This document shows positions 1 through 8,180 of a DNA stretch of 64,000 nt, piece by piece. The notes below the pieces were generated by a model. It was not told the DNA's origin, made no database searches, and worked only from the letters and a program-made list of their open reading frames with translations. A program made the translations under genes and the position numbers. Positions within the stretch are counted from its first letter, which is position 1, and every line of letters starts with the position of its first letter. The stretch is from Embleya sp049739465 (GTDB lineage: Bacteria > Actinomycetota > Actinomycetes > Streptomycetales > Streptomycetaceae): the NCBI RefSeq assembly GCF_049739465.1, contig NZ_JBMHHY010000004.1, positions 338,073-402,072 on the forward strand. Reading direction: 5' to 3'.

Positions 1-102
1 GGGGCGATCACTGGGACGATCACCGAAGGTTCCTCGGCCGGGAGGGTCGTGACAACGGACACGGTGACCGCCATACTGACGCGACTTCCGGACGGAGTGT
101 CC

Positions 103-1704
103 ATGACGCTGTCCCTGCGAGCGGTCCTCGACCACCCCGTGATGCGCGGCGCCGACCCGACGGTGCCGGATCCGGGCGCGGATCTGGACCGCCCGGTGCG
201 CTGGGTGCACTCCAGCGAGATCTACGAGATCGCCCCGTTGTTGCGCGGCGACGAACTGCTCCTCACCACGGGCCTGGGCCTGGCCGGCCGGGACGCGGCC
301 GAGCGCCGCCGCTACATCGTCGACCTGGCGGCGGCGGGGGTGGCGGGGGTGGCCCTGGAGGTGGGCCGCACGTTCCGCGCGGTCCCCGCCGATGTCGTCG
401 AGGCGGCGACGGAGGCCCGCCTCCCCTTGGTCGTCCTGCGCGGAGTCGTCCCCTTCGTGGCGATAGCCGAAGCCGTCAACGCGGCAATCCTCGACTCGGC
501 GGTGACCCGCCTACGCCACGTCAACGAAGTCGTCCGAGAGCTGTCCGGCGTCCTGGCGCGGGGCGCCGGCGTCGACGAACTCACCACCACGCTGTCCCAC
601 CTCACGGGCCGCCCGGTGATCCTGACCGCCATCGACGGAACCCTCACCGCACACGCGGGCACGGACGACCCGACGGAGGTGACCAAGGCCCCCGCGGCGG
701 AAGCCAGCGTGGAACTACGCGGCGCACTGTGGGGCCGACTGGTACTCGGCGAACGAACGCACACACAACCGCCCGGCGCCACCCCCACAGCGGCCACCGC
801 GCGACCGAACGACGCCGTGCCCTGGTCGGCCGCCGCGCCCGAGGTGGCTCGGGAGGTGGTGGAGCATGCGGCGCAGGTGTTCGCGCCCGCGTTGTTGCGG
901 CTCGCGGATCGGGGTGGGTGGGTCGGGCGGGAGCGGCGAGAGCTGGTGGAGGGGCTGCTGCACGATGCGCTCCCGGCCCGTGAGGTCGCGGCGCGGTTGA
1001 CGGTGTGCGGCCTGGTGCCGGCCGGCACTGCGGTCTGGGCCGGCGTCGCGGTGCAGTTGGCGGATCCCGTACGGGCCGTCACCGCGTTGTACGAGGGGCT
1101 GCGGGTGTGTGGCGGCCGGGGCCTGGTCAGCGATGGGCCCGGCGGCGCCGCGTACGCCGTGATCGCACTCGACCGCCCCATCCACGTCACCGAACTCGCC
1201 GACCGCCTGGGGCTGTCCGCCGGCACCGGCGACGAACCCACCGCCGCGCTCGGCCCGATGGTGCGCGACGTCGCCCGCGTCGGCCACAGCCTGCGGGCCG
1301 CGCGGGACACCCTGCGCCTGGCCCGCCGCGTACACCCGGTCCGCTCCGCGCCGGTCGCCGACACCGTGCTCGCCGACGCATGGGCCCTGGAGCGAGTCCT
1401 GGACCGGCTGTCCCCCGAAGAGCTCGCCGACCTGGTCGAGGACCAACTCGGCCCCCTCCTGGCCGCCGACGCCACGCGCGGCACCGGCCTGGTGGACACC
1501 CTCGAGGCGTACCTGCGCTGCGGCTGCTCCAAGACCGAGACGGCCGGCGTACTGTTCCTCCGCCGTCAATCGGTCCACCAGCGCCTGGCCCTGATCGAAT
1601 CCCTCCTCCGGGTCAGTCCGGACGCCCCCGACCGCCAGGGACCCCTGCGCGCCGCCCTCACCGCCCGCGAACTGCTCTCCACCCGAGGCCCGCACAGGCC
1701 GTAG
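103..1704 (+). CDS. PucR-family transcriptional regulator
   Basis: Cytoplasmic DNA-binding regulator of about 533 residues. The first ~120 residues match the PucR N-terminal (purine catabolism) domain, and the last ~65 carry the PucR-type helix-turn-helix (LEAYLRCGCSKTETA, then RRQSVHQRLALIE). The middle is variable, as in the family. ATG103 is preferred because GGAG lies at 94-97 with five bases spacing. GTG49 would add 18 residues, but its GGAGGG sits only two bases away. Family members usually control purine, pyrimidine or allantoin breakdown. It heads an island with a barbiturase-family enzyme and carbamate kinase, so it is the obvious candidate to bind the paired elements at 2689-2719 and 5647-5677. 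That link is inferred. Confidence 0.9.
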   Translation: MTLSLRAVLDHPVMRGADPTVPDPGADLDRPVRWVHSSEIYEIAPLLRGDELLLTTGLGLAGRDAAERRRYIVDLAAAGVAGVALEVGRTFRAVPADVVEAATEARLPLVVLRGVVPFVAIAEAVNAAILDSAVTRLRHVNEVVRELSGVLARGAGVDELTTTLSHLTGRPVILTAIDGTLTAHAGTDDPTEVTKAPAAEASVELRGALWGRLVLGERTHTQPPGATPTAATARPNDAVPWSAAAPEVAREVVEHAAQVFAPALLRLADRGGWVGRERRELVEGLLHDALPAREVAARLTVCGLVPAGTAVWAGVAVQLADPVRAVTALYEGLRVCGGRGLVSDGPGGAAYAVIALDRPIHVTELADRLGLSAGTGDEPTAALGPMVRDVARVGHSLRAARDTLRLARRVHPVRSAPVADTVLADAWALERVLDRLSPEELADLVEDQLGPLLAADATRGTGLVDTLEAYLRCGCSKTETAGVLFLRRQSVHQRLALIESLLRVSPDAPDRQGPLRAALTARELLSTRGPHRP

Positions 1705-1800
1705 GCCATCGCCTTCGGCAGGATGTGCCCGATTCCGGGTGGCCGGCTTGGCGAGCGCGGCCCAAGCACACCACCCGCCCCGCTGCCTAGCGTGGGGCGC

Positions 1801-2673
1801 ATGATCGTGATCACCGGTGCGGCCGGCAAGACCGGGCGGGCGCTGACCTGGGCGTTGGCCGAACGAGGGGCTCGGGTGCGGGCGTTCGTGCGCCGGCCCG
1901 AGCAGGTCGCGGCGGCGCTGGCGGCCGGGGCGAGCGAGGCCGTGGTGGGCGATGTCGGCGAACCGGCCGACCTGGCCGAGGGGCTGCGCGGGTGTGCGGC
2001 GATCTACCACATCGCGCCGAACGTGCACCCCGACGAACCGGCCATCGGCCGCGCCGTGATCGCCGCCGCGCGGCGCGAGGGCGTCGAGCGGTTCGTGTTC
2101 CACTCCGTGCTCCGCCCGCAGTTGCGGGCGATGCCGCATCACGAGGCGAAGGCGCGTGTGGAGGAGGCCCTGTTCGAGTCGGGTCTCGCGGTGACGGTGT
2201 TGCAGCCGGGGCCGTACCAGCAGAACACCCTGGACGCCCGCGAGGCGATCGTGCGGATCGGCGACTACGCGGTGCCCTACCGGGTCGACGCGCCGTTCGC
2301 CGCCGTGGATCTGCGCGACGTGGCACAGGCGGCGGCGGTGGTGTTGTGCGAGGACGGCCACGCGGACGCGGTGTACGAACTGGCCGGTCCCGAGCCGCTG
2401 ACCCCCCGGCGGATCGCGGCGGACCTGGCGCTCGTCCTGGACCGGCCGGTGACCGCGCGCCGGATCGACCCGGGCGAGTGGTGCGAGCGCGCCCGGGCCG
2501 GCGGGCTGTCCGGCTATGCGCTCGACACGCTGACCGCGATGTTCGCGTACTACGACCGGCACGGCCTGACCGGCAACCCGCGCACGCTCGCCATGCTGCT
2601 CGACCGCCCGCCGACCCGCTTCGCGGACTTCGCCCGCCGGGAGTTCACCCCCGACGACGCCCGCCACGCCTAG
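1801..2673 (+). CDS. NmrA-like NAD(P)-binding protein
   Basis: Predicted cytoplasmic Rossmann-fold protein of 290 residues in the atypical short-chain dehydrogenase/NmrA group. The nucleotide-binding glycine motif GAAGKTG is at residues 6-12. The middle carries the usual FVFHSVLRP strand, and the VTVLQPGPYQQN stretch is typical of NmrA-like quinone reductases or redox sensors. No canonical YxxxK pair is evident, so it may sense NAD(P) rather than catalyse. A TAGCGT -10-like box ends seven bases before the ATG, which suggests a leaderless transcript. It lies between the PucR regulator and the CoA-transferase; its role in that pathway is unknown. Confidence 0.8.
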   Translation: MIVITGAAGKTGRALTWALAERGARVRAFVRRPEQVAAALAAGASEAVVGDVGEPADLAEGLRGCAAIYHIAPNVHPDEPAIGRAVIAAARREGVERFVFHSVLRPQLRAMPHHEAKARVEEALFESGLAVTVLQPGPYQQNTLDAREAIVRIGDYAVPYRVDAPFAAVDLRDVAQAAAVVLCEDGHADAVYELAGPEPLTPRRIAADLALVLDRPVTARRIDPGEWCERARAGGLSGYALDTLTAMFAYYDRHGLTGNPRTLAMLLDRPPTRFADFARREFTPDDARHA

Positions 2674-2688
2674 GCGTTCCACCCCAAG

Positions 2689-2757
2689 TATTGCCAAGTC
2701 AGCACGATCCATTAGGCAGTAACTGACGACGAGCATCGCCGCCGAGCCGCCTAGCTT
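2689..2757 (+). promoter_or_regulatory. Candidate PucR-type operator and promoter of the CoA-transferase operon
   Basis: On the minus strand 2719-2689 reads CTGCC, two variable bases, ATGGATC, then further matches ending in CAATA. The same 31-bp pattern recurs at 5647-5677 before the carbamate kinase, with about 21 of 31 positions identical and no gaps. A -10-like TAGCTT is at 2752-2757, about 33 bases past the element, placing the element centre near -60. That is an activator position. Binding by the local PucR protein is inferred. Confidence 0.55.
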
Positions 2758-2848
2758 GGACGCATTCGGCCCTGGACCCGCGCCCCGCACACCACGTGGA
2801 CGCGCCCTGCCGCACGCATGCACGCATTCAGCTGAAAGGGGTGTCGAC

Positions 2849-4054
2849 GTGAGCGGACCGCTCTGCGACCTCGTCGTGCTCGACCTCTCCCGCGCCCTCG
2901 CCGGCCCGCACGCCGCGATGATGCTCGGCGACATGGGCGCCCGCGTCATCAAGGTGGAGAACCCCGACGGCGGGGACGACACCCGGGGCTGGGGCCCGCC
3001 CTTCGTCGGCGCCGAGGACGCGCGCGAGTCGACGTACTTCCTGTCCTGCAATCGCAACAAGGAGTCGATCGTCCTCGATCTGAAGACCGAGGAGGGCCGC
3101 GCCACGCTGGCCCGGTTGATCCGGCACAGCGACGTGCTCGTGGAGAACTTCCGGACCGGCGTGCTGGATCGGCTCGGCTTCCCGATGGAGGAGCTGACCC
3201 GGCTCAACCCGCGCCTGGTGGTGTTGTCCATCACCGGCTTCGGCCACGACGGTCCGCAGGGGGGCAGGCCCGGCTACGACCAGATCGCCCAGGGCGAGGC
3301 CGGCCTGATGAGCCTGACCGGCCCCGGTCCCGACGATCCGACCCGGATCGGCGTACCGATCGGCGACCTGTTGGCCGGGATGTACGGCGCGTACGGTGTG
3401 GTCGCCGCGCTGCACGAGCGCGAACGCACCGGCCTGGGCCGGGTGGTCCGCACCTCGCTGCTGGCCGCGATCGTCGGCGTACACGCCTTCCAGGGCACCA
3501 ACTACACCGTCGCCGGCCAGGTCGGGCACGCGCAGGGCAACCTGCACCCCTCCCTCCAGCCGTACGGCTCCTACCGCTGCAAGGACGCGATCATCCAGGT
3601 CGCGGTGGGCAGCGAGAAGTTGTGGGCGAAGTTCGCCCCGATGGTCGGCCTGGCCGTGGCCGACCCCCGCTTCGCGGTCAACGCCGATCGGGTGGTCAAC
3701 CGGGCCGAACTCGCCGACACGATCAACGCCGCGTTCGCCACGCGCGCCGTGGACGAGCTGCTGCCGGAACTGGCCGCCGCCGGCATCCCGGCCGGCGAGG
3801 TACGCACCATCGACCGTGTCTACGAGTGGGACCAGACCAGGTCGCAGGGCCTGCTGTTGGACGTCATGCACAGCACGCTCGGCCCGATCACCCTGCCCGG
3901 CCCACCGATCCGCCTCGACGGCGGCGCCGACCACACCGACGGCGGTCGGCGTCGGCACGAGGCACCCCCGACGCTCGGGCAACACACGGACAGCGTGCAG
4001 GCCTGGCTGGACGCCGAGGACGCCCGCGCCCTGCACGCCGCGCGGCGCGCGTGA
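2849..4054 (+). CDS. CaiB/BaiF family (class III) CoA-transferase
   Basis: Cytoplasmic enzyme of 401 residues that moves CoA between carboxylic acids through an enzyme-bound aspartyl anhydride. The fold signature is clear: VLDLSRALAGPHAAMMLGDMG at the N-terminus, the RNKESIVLDLK strand, and the PGYDQIAQGEAGLMSLTG segment whose Asp is the expected catalytic residue. GTG2849 is chosen because GAAAGGGG lies directly upstream and the protein then starts just before the conserved first strand. The stop overlaps the start of the carboxyltransferase (GTGA at 4051-4054), so the two are translationally coupled. Given the barbiturase nearby, malonate is a plausible acyl acceptor, but nothing in the sequence fixes the substrate. 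Confidence 0.88.
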   Translation: MSGPLCDLVVLDLSRALAGPHAAMMLGDMGARVIKVENPDGGDDTRGWGPPFVGAEDARESTYFLSCNRNKESIVLDLKTEEGRATLARLIRHSDVLVENFRTGVLDRLGFPMEELTRLNPRLVVLSITGFGHDGPQGGRPGYDQIAQGEAGLMSLTGPGPDDPTRIGVPIGDLLAGMYGAYGVVAALHERERTGLGRVVRTSLLAAIVGVHAFQGTNYTVAGQVGHAQGNLHPSLQPYGSYRCKDAIIQVAVGSEKLWAKFAPMVGLAVADPRFAVNADRVVNRAELADTINAAFATRAVDELLPELAAAGIPAGEVRTIDRVYEWDQTRSQGLLLDVMHSTLGPITLPGPPIRLDGGADHTDGGRRRHEAPPTLGQHTDSVQAWLDAEDARALHAARRA

Positions 4055-5580
4055 GCGCCATCCCCGCACCGGCCCGGCGGACCCGGGTCGGCGCCCACGA
4101 CCTGATCCGCCGCGTCCTGGACCCGGACACCTGGACGAGCTGGGACACCGCGCCGCAGCGCCCGGCGCGCCTGGACCCCGCCTACGCCGAGGAACTGCGC
4201 GTCGCCGCGGCCAGGAGCGGTGTGGACGAGTCGGTACTCACCGGCGAGGGCCGCATCCGCGGTCGCCGAGTGGCCGTCGTGGCCTGCGAGTTCGACTTCC
4301 TGGCCGGCTCGATCGGGGTGGCCGCCTCGTCCCGCCTGGTCACCGCGATCGAACGGGCCACCGCTGAACGCCTCCCGCTGGTCGCCTCGCCCACCTCCGG
4401 TGGTACCCGGATGCAGGAGGGTACGGTCGCGTTCCTGCAGATGGTCCGGATCAGCGCCGCGGTCGCCGCGCACAAGAGCGCGGGCCTGCCGTACCTGGTC
4501 TACCTGCGCGGCCCCACCACCGGTGGCGTGCTCGCCTCGTGGGGCTCGCTCGGCCATGTCACCGCCGCCGAACCCGGCGCGCTGATCGGCTTCCTGGGCC
4601 CACGCGTGTACGAGGCGCTGCACGGCGAGCCGTTCCCGGAGGGCGTCCAGGTCGCGGAGAACCTGTACGCGCACGGCCTGGTCGACGCCGTGGTGGACCC
4701 GGACCATCTCGGCGAGGTGGCCGCGCGCGTCCTGGACATCGTCACCGCGCCGCGCGAGCACCTTCCCGACGTGGCCCCGCTGCCCGTGGAGGACCTGGCC
4801 GACGTCCCCGCGTGGACCTCGGTCGAACTCTCCCGGCGGCCCGAACGCCCGGGCGCCCGCGCCCTGTTGCGGCATGCGGCCGGCTCCGTGGTACCGCTGC
4901 ACGGGACCGGGCAGGGGGAGAGCGACCCCGGCCTGCTGCTCGCGCTGGCCCGGTTCGGCGGCGCGCCGTGCGTGGTGCTGGCCCAGGACCGGGCCGGCCA
5001 GTCCGGCCACGGCCCGTTCGGCCCGGCCGGGTTGCGGGTGGCCCGGCGCGGCATGCGGCTGGCCGCCGAACTGGACCTGCCGCTGGTCAGCGTCGTGGAC
5101 ACCGGCGGCGCCGCGCTCAGCCGGGCCGCCGAGGAGGGCGGGTTGGCCGGCGAAATAGCCCGCTGCCTGGCCGAGTTGGTCACGCTGCCCACCCCGACGT
5201 TGTGTCTGCTGCTCGGACAGGGCGCGGGCGGCGGGGCGTTGGCCCTGCTGCCCGCCGACCGGGTGTTGTGCGCGCAGCACGGCTGGTTGTCGCCGCTGCC
5301 GCCGGAGGGCGCGTCGGCGCTGCGCTATCGGACCACCGCGCGCGGCGCGGAGATCGCCGCCGCGCAGGGGGTGCGCTCGCTCGATTTGCTGCGCGACGGC
5401 GTGGTGGACCGGATCGTGGCCGAGCGCCCCGACGCGGCCGACGAACCGCACGCCTTCCTGGCCCGGCTCGCCCAGGTCCTGGAGTACGAACTGGTCGGCC
5501 TGCTGCGTCGGCCGACCGCGGAACGCCGTGCGGCCCGGCTCGACCGGTACGCGCGGTTGGGTTGCCAAACCCGAGGGTGA
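4051..5580 (+). CDS. Fused AccD/AccA-like acyl-CoA carboxyltransferase
   Basis: Cytoplasmic crotonase-fold enzyme of 509 residues. The first ~270 residues resemble the beta half of acetyl-CoA carboxylase/malonate decarboxylase carboxyltransferases (LPLVASPTSGGTRMQEG, then a GPTTGGVLASWG oxyanion-type loop). The second half resembles the alpha/gamma half (LPLVSVVDTGGAALS, then LCLLLGQGAGGGALAL). No biotin carboxylase or biotinyl-lysine motif is present, and none is encoded nearby. It overlaps the CoA-transferase by four bases. A biotin-independent decarboxylase acting on malonyl-CoA, like MdcD/MdcE but fused, would fit the context. An ordinary carboxylase subunit working with a remote biotin protein is the alternative. 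Confidence 0.8.
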   Translation: MSAIPAPARRTRVGAHDLIRRVLDPDTWTSWDTAPQRPARLDPAYAEELRVAAARSGVDESVLTGEGRIRGRRVAVVACEFDFLAGSIGVAASSRLVTAIERATAERLPLVASPTSGGTRMQEGTVAFLQMVRISAAVAAHKSAGLPYLVYLRGPTTGGVLASWGSLGHVTAAEPGALIGFLGPRVYEALHGEPFPEGVQVAENLYAHGLVDAVVDPDHLGEVAARVLDIVTAPREHLPDVAPLPVEDLADVPAWTSVELSRRPERPGARALLRHAAGSVVPLHGTGQGESDPGLLLALARFGGAPCVVLAQDRAGQSGHGPFGPAGLRVARRGMRLAAELDLPLVSVVDTGGAALSRAAEEGGLAGEIARCLAELVTLPTPTLCLLLGQGAGGGALALLPADRVLCAQHGWLSPLPPEGASALRYRTTARGAEIAAAQGVRSLDLLRDGVVDRIVAERPDAADEPHAFLARLAQVLEYELVGLLRRPTAERRAARLDRYARLGCQTRG

Positions 5581-5582
5581 AC

Positions 5583-5618
5583 CCGAGTGGTGCGCCGCCC
5601 GTGAGGCGCACCACTCGG
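5583..5618 (+). terminator. Intrinsic terminator-like hairpin
   Basis: A perfect 14-bp stem (CCGAGTGGTGCGCC with its complement) and an eight-base loop begin three bases after the carboxyltransferase stop. It has no U-tract, as is common in GC-rich actinomycetes. It separates the transferase operon from the carbamate kinase promoter. Confidence 0.75.
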
Positions 5619-5646
5619 CACGCGAGGGCTCGCCACTCGGCAAGTT

Positions 5647-5714
5647 CTGCCAGATGGATCAGCCTTTGTGGTCAATAAACCCTCAAGCCGGCGACCCGAT
5701 CCCCCACCTAGAGT
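5647..5714 (+). promoter_or_regulatory. Second copy of the shared operator, with the carbamate kinase promoter
   Basis: 5647-5677 carries CTGCC, AG, ATGGATC and a terminal CAATA, matching the element at 2689-2719 in the opposite orientation. The -10-like TAGAGT is at 5709-5714, about 32 bases past the element, nearly the same spacing as at the CoA-transferase promoter. The -35 region is poor (around 5686), which fits activator dependence. Confidence 0.55.
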
Positions 5715-5778
5715 CCCAAGTCCCGGACGAACGCACGGACGGGACTCCCGCGTACGACAGGACAGGAGAGTTCGACAC

Positions 5779-6756
5779 ATGCCAACTCCCCGCCCGACTC
5801 CCGGCACCGGGAGAGTGCTCATCGCCCTCGGCGGCAACGCCATGACGGGACCGGACGGCAGCGCGACGCCCGACGCCCAGCGGGCCGCCGTCGCGGTGGC
5901 GATGGAGGCGGTGGCCGACCTGATCGGCTCCGGCGTCGACGTCGTGCTCACCCACGGCAACGGGCCGCAGGTGGGCAACCTGCTGGTCAAGAACGAGTTG
6001 GCCGCGCACGTCGTGCCCCCGGTGACCCTGGACTGGTGCGGCGCGCAGACCCAGGGCACGCTCGGCTTCACCGTCGTCTCCGCCCTCGAGGCCGCACTGC
6101 GCCGGCGCGGGCATCCCGCCCGGGTCGCGGCCCTGGTCACCCGCACCCTCGTGGACGGCGCCGACCCGGCGTTCGATCACCCGACCAAGCCGGTCGGGCG
6201 GCACCTGCCCCGGGACGAGGCGGAACGCTTCGTCGCCCTCGGCCAGCACTGGGAGGACCGCGGCGCCAAGGGTTGGCGCCGGGTGGTCCCCTCGCCGAAC
6301 CCGCTCGAGGTGCTCGACGCGCCGGCCATCCGCACGCTGGTCACGGCGGGCTTCACCACGGTCGCGGCCGGTGGCGGCGGCATCCCGGTGGTCCGCGACG
6401 CGGACGGCGCCGAGCGCGGCGTGGAGGCGGTCCTGGACAAGGACCTCACCGCCGCGCTGCTGGCCGCGTCGGTGGGCGCGGACGTGTTGGTGATCGCCAC
6501 GGACGTGCCGAACGCGATGCTCGACTACGGCACCGCGAACCAGCGCGAGCTGGGCCGGGTCACTCCCGAGGAACTGCGCGAACACGCCGCGGCGGGCCAG
6601 TTCGCCGGGGGCAGTATGGGACCCAAGGTCGAGGCGGCGGTGCGCTTCGTCGAGGCGGGCGGGCGACGCTCGGTGATCACGTCGCTCGACCGGATCACCG
6701 CCGCGGTGGCGGGGGAGGCGGGCACGGTTGTGGAACGAAGCGATCAACAGCAATAA
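5779..6756 (+). CDS. arcC: Carbamate kinase
   Basis: Cytoplasmic amino-acid-kinase-fold enzyme of 325 residues that interconverts carbamoyl phosphate plus ADP with carbamate plus ATP. Family marks are VLIALGGNAM near the N-terminus, VVLTHGNGPQVGNLL, LDWCGAQTQGTLG, the KGWRRVVPSPNP segment, VAAGGGGIPVV, and the terminal GSMGPKVEAAVRFVE. AGGAGAG at 5764-5770 sets the ATG. No arginine deiminase genes are nearby, so it is not part of an arginine-deiminase operon. Beside a barbiturase-type enzyme it may recover ATP from the carbamoyl group of a ureido intermediate. The partner transcarbamoylase is not in this window. Confidence 0.95.
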   Translation: MPTPRPTPGTGRVLIALGGNAMTGPDGSATPDAQRAAVAVAMEAVADLIGSGVDVVLTHGNGPQVGNLLVKNELAAHVVPPVTLDWCGAQTQGTLGFTVVSALEAALRRRGHPARVAALVTRTLVDGADPAFDHPTKPVGRHLPRDEAERFVALGQHWEDRGAKGWRRVVPSPNPLEVLDAPAIRTLVTAGFTTVAAGGGGIPVVRDADGAERGVEAVLDKDLTAALLAASVGADVLVIATDVPNAMLDYGTANQRELGRVTPEELREHAAAGQFAGGSMGPKVEAAVRFVEAGGRRSVITSLDRITAAVAGEAGTVVERSDQQQ

Positions 6757-6816
6757 CGGCAACGCACGGCAATACGCGGCGACGCACGGCAATACGCGGC
6801 AATACCCGGCAACGCA
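6757..6816 (+). repeat. Six tandem 10-bp repeats between arcC and the amidohydrolase
   Basis: Directly after the arcC stop come six consecutive 10-base units of the form CGGC-A/G-A-C/T-R-C-V (for example CGGCAACGCA and CGGCAATACG). The period of about one helical turn places all copies on one DNA face. Confidence 0.85.
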
Positions 6817-6863
6817 TGAACAGCAATAGGCAGCAGCGAACTCCAATGAACGAGGTGGAACGA

Positions 6864-7970
6864 GTGCCCAGGCCGATCGAGGTTCACAAGGTCGCCATCG
6901 AGAGCGTCACCGACGCGTCCGGATTGGCCAAACTGATCGACGACGGCGTGTTCGCCGCGGACGACGTGCTCGCTGTCATCGGCAAGACCGAGGGCAACGG
7001 CGGGGTCAACGACTACACCCGCATCCTGGCCGACCGCGCCTTCCGCGAGGTGCTGGTGGCCAAGGGCAAGCGCTCCGTCGAGGAGGCCGGCAAGGTTCCG
7101 CTGGTGTGGTCCGGCGGCACCGACGGGGTCATCTCCCCGCACGCGACGATCTTCGCCTACGCGCCGGAGAACCGGTACGAGCCCTCCGACGAGCCGCGCG
7201 TGTCGGTCGGTGTGGCGATGAGCGAGACGATTCTGCCCGAGGACATCGGCCGGGTGCCGATGGTGGAGAAGGTCGCCGCGGGCGTACGCGCCGCGATGGC
7301 CGTGGCGGGCATCACCGACCCGGCCGACGTGCACTACGTGCAGACCAAGACGCCGCTCCTGGTGCTCGACACGATCAACGACGCCAAGGCGCGCGGGTTC
7401 GACGTGTGGACCGAGGACACGCTCAAGTCGATGGACGTGTCCAACTCGACCACCGCGCTTGGCATCGCGGTCGCGCTCGGCGAGATCGAGCTGCCCACGG
7501 CCGAGCAGATCCACCGCGACCTGTCGTTGTACTCGTCGGTGGCGTCCTGCTCCTCGGGCGTCGAACTCGACTGCGCGCAGATCGTGGTGGTCGGCAACGT
7601 ACGCGGGGTGGGCGGCCCGTTCCGGGTCGGCCACGACGTGATGCGCGACGCGCTCGACGCGGACGGCATCTGGTCGGCGATCCGCTCGGCCGGGCTCGAC
7701 CTGCCGGAGCGGGCCCGCACCTCCGACCTGGGCGACCGACTGGTCAACGTGTTCCTCAAGTGCGAGGCCGACCCGAGCGGCAGCGTGCGCGGACGGCGCA
7801 ACATCATGCTGGACGACTCGGACGTGCACTGGCACCGGCAGATCAAGGCCACCGTGGGCGGGGTGACCGCGGCCGTCACCGGCGACCCGGCCGTGTTCGT
7901 CTCGGTCGCAGCGGTCCACCAGGGCCCCTCGGGCGGCGGGCCGGTCGCGGCGATCGTGCGGATGGACTGA
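6864..7970 (+). CDS. Ring-opening amidohydrolase (barbiturase / cyanuric acid amidohydrolase family)
   Basis: Cytoplasmic hydrolase of 368 residues that opens a cyclic ureide ring: barbiturate to ureidomalonate, or cyanuric acid to carboxybiuret. It shows the three-repeat layout of the family, with AVIGKTEGNGGVND and LVWSGGTDGVISPHATIF in the first unit, SVASCSSGVELDCAQ in the second, and VFVSVAAVHQGPSGGGPVAA at the C-terminus, carrying the family Lys/Ser pairs. GTG6864 has GAGGTGG five bases upstream and fits the usual N-terminus. ATG6846 would add six residues but lacks a ribosome site. Its neighbours (carbamate kinase, CoA-transferase, PucR) favour barbiturase over cyanuric acid hydrolase. 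No urease or biuret hydrolase gene is present to support the triazine route. Confidence 0.9.
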   Translation: MPRPIEVHKVAIESVTDASGLAKLIDDGVFAADDVLAVIGKTEGNGGVNDYTRILADRAFREVLVAKGKRSVEEAGKVPLVWSGGTDGVISPHATIFAYAPENRYEPSDEPRVSVGVAMSETILPEDIGRVPMVEKVAAGVRAAMAVAGITDPADVHYVQTKTPLLVLDTINDAKARGFDVWTEDTLKSMDVSNSTTALGIAVALGEIELPTAEQIHRDLSLYSSVASCSSGVELDCAQIVVVGNVRGVGGPFRVGHDVMRDALDADGIWSAIRSAGLDLPERARTSDLGDRLVNVFLKCEADPSGSVRGRRNIMLDDSDVHWHRQIKATVGGVTAAVTGDPAVFVSVAAVHQGPSGGGPVAAIVRMD

Positions 7971-7989
7971 CCGCATATCCCAACCCCAC

Positions 7990-8026
7990 GGGGCCACCAC
8001 CTCATCGTCTCGGAGGTGGTGGCCCC
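7990..8026 (+). terminator. Strong intrinsic terminator
   Basis: A perfect 14-bp stem (GGGGCCACCACCTC with its complement) with a nine-base loop sits 19 bases after the amidohydrolase stop. It closes the catabolic island. Confidence 0.85.
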
Positions 8027-8180
8027 GCCGCGGGCAACGGCCGGGCAACTCCCATACCCTCGACCGGCGTCGGCAGGGGACGCAGGTTGCGGACGGCACC
8101 ATCTTTAGGTGGCCGACCGCCCGGCAACTCGGCACTTTCGCAGGCAGCCGGCCATCCCCGCCGGATGTGATCGTAGTCGC

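Noticed and set aside
6846..7970. Firm assignment as cyanuric acid amidohydrolase
   Set aside because: The family fits, but the context lacks biuret or allophanate hydrolase genes and has pyrimidine-type neighbours, so barbiturase is preferred and the call left at family level.
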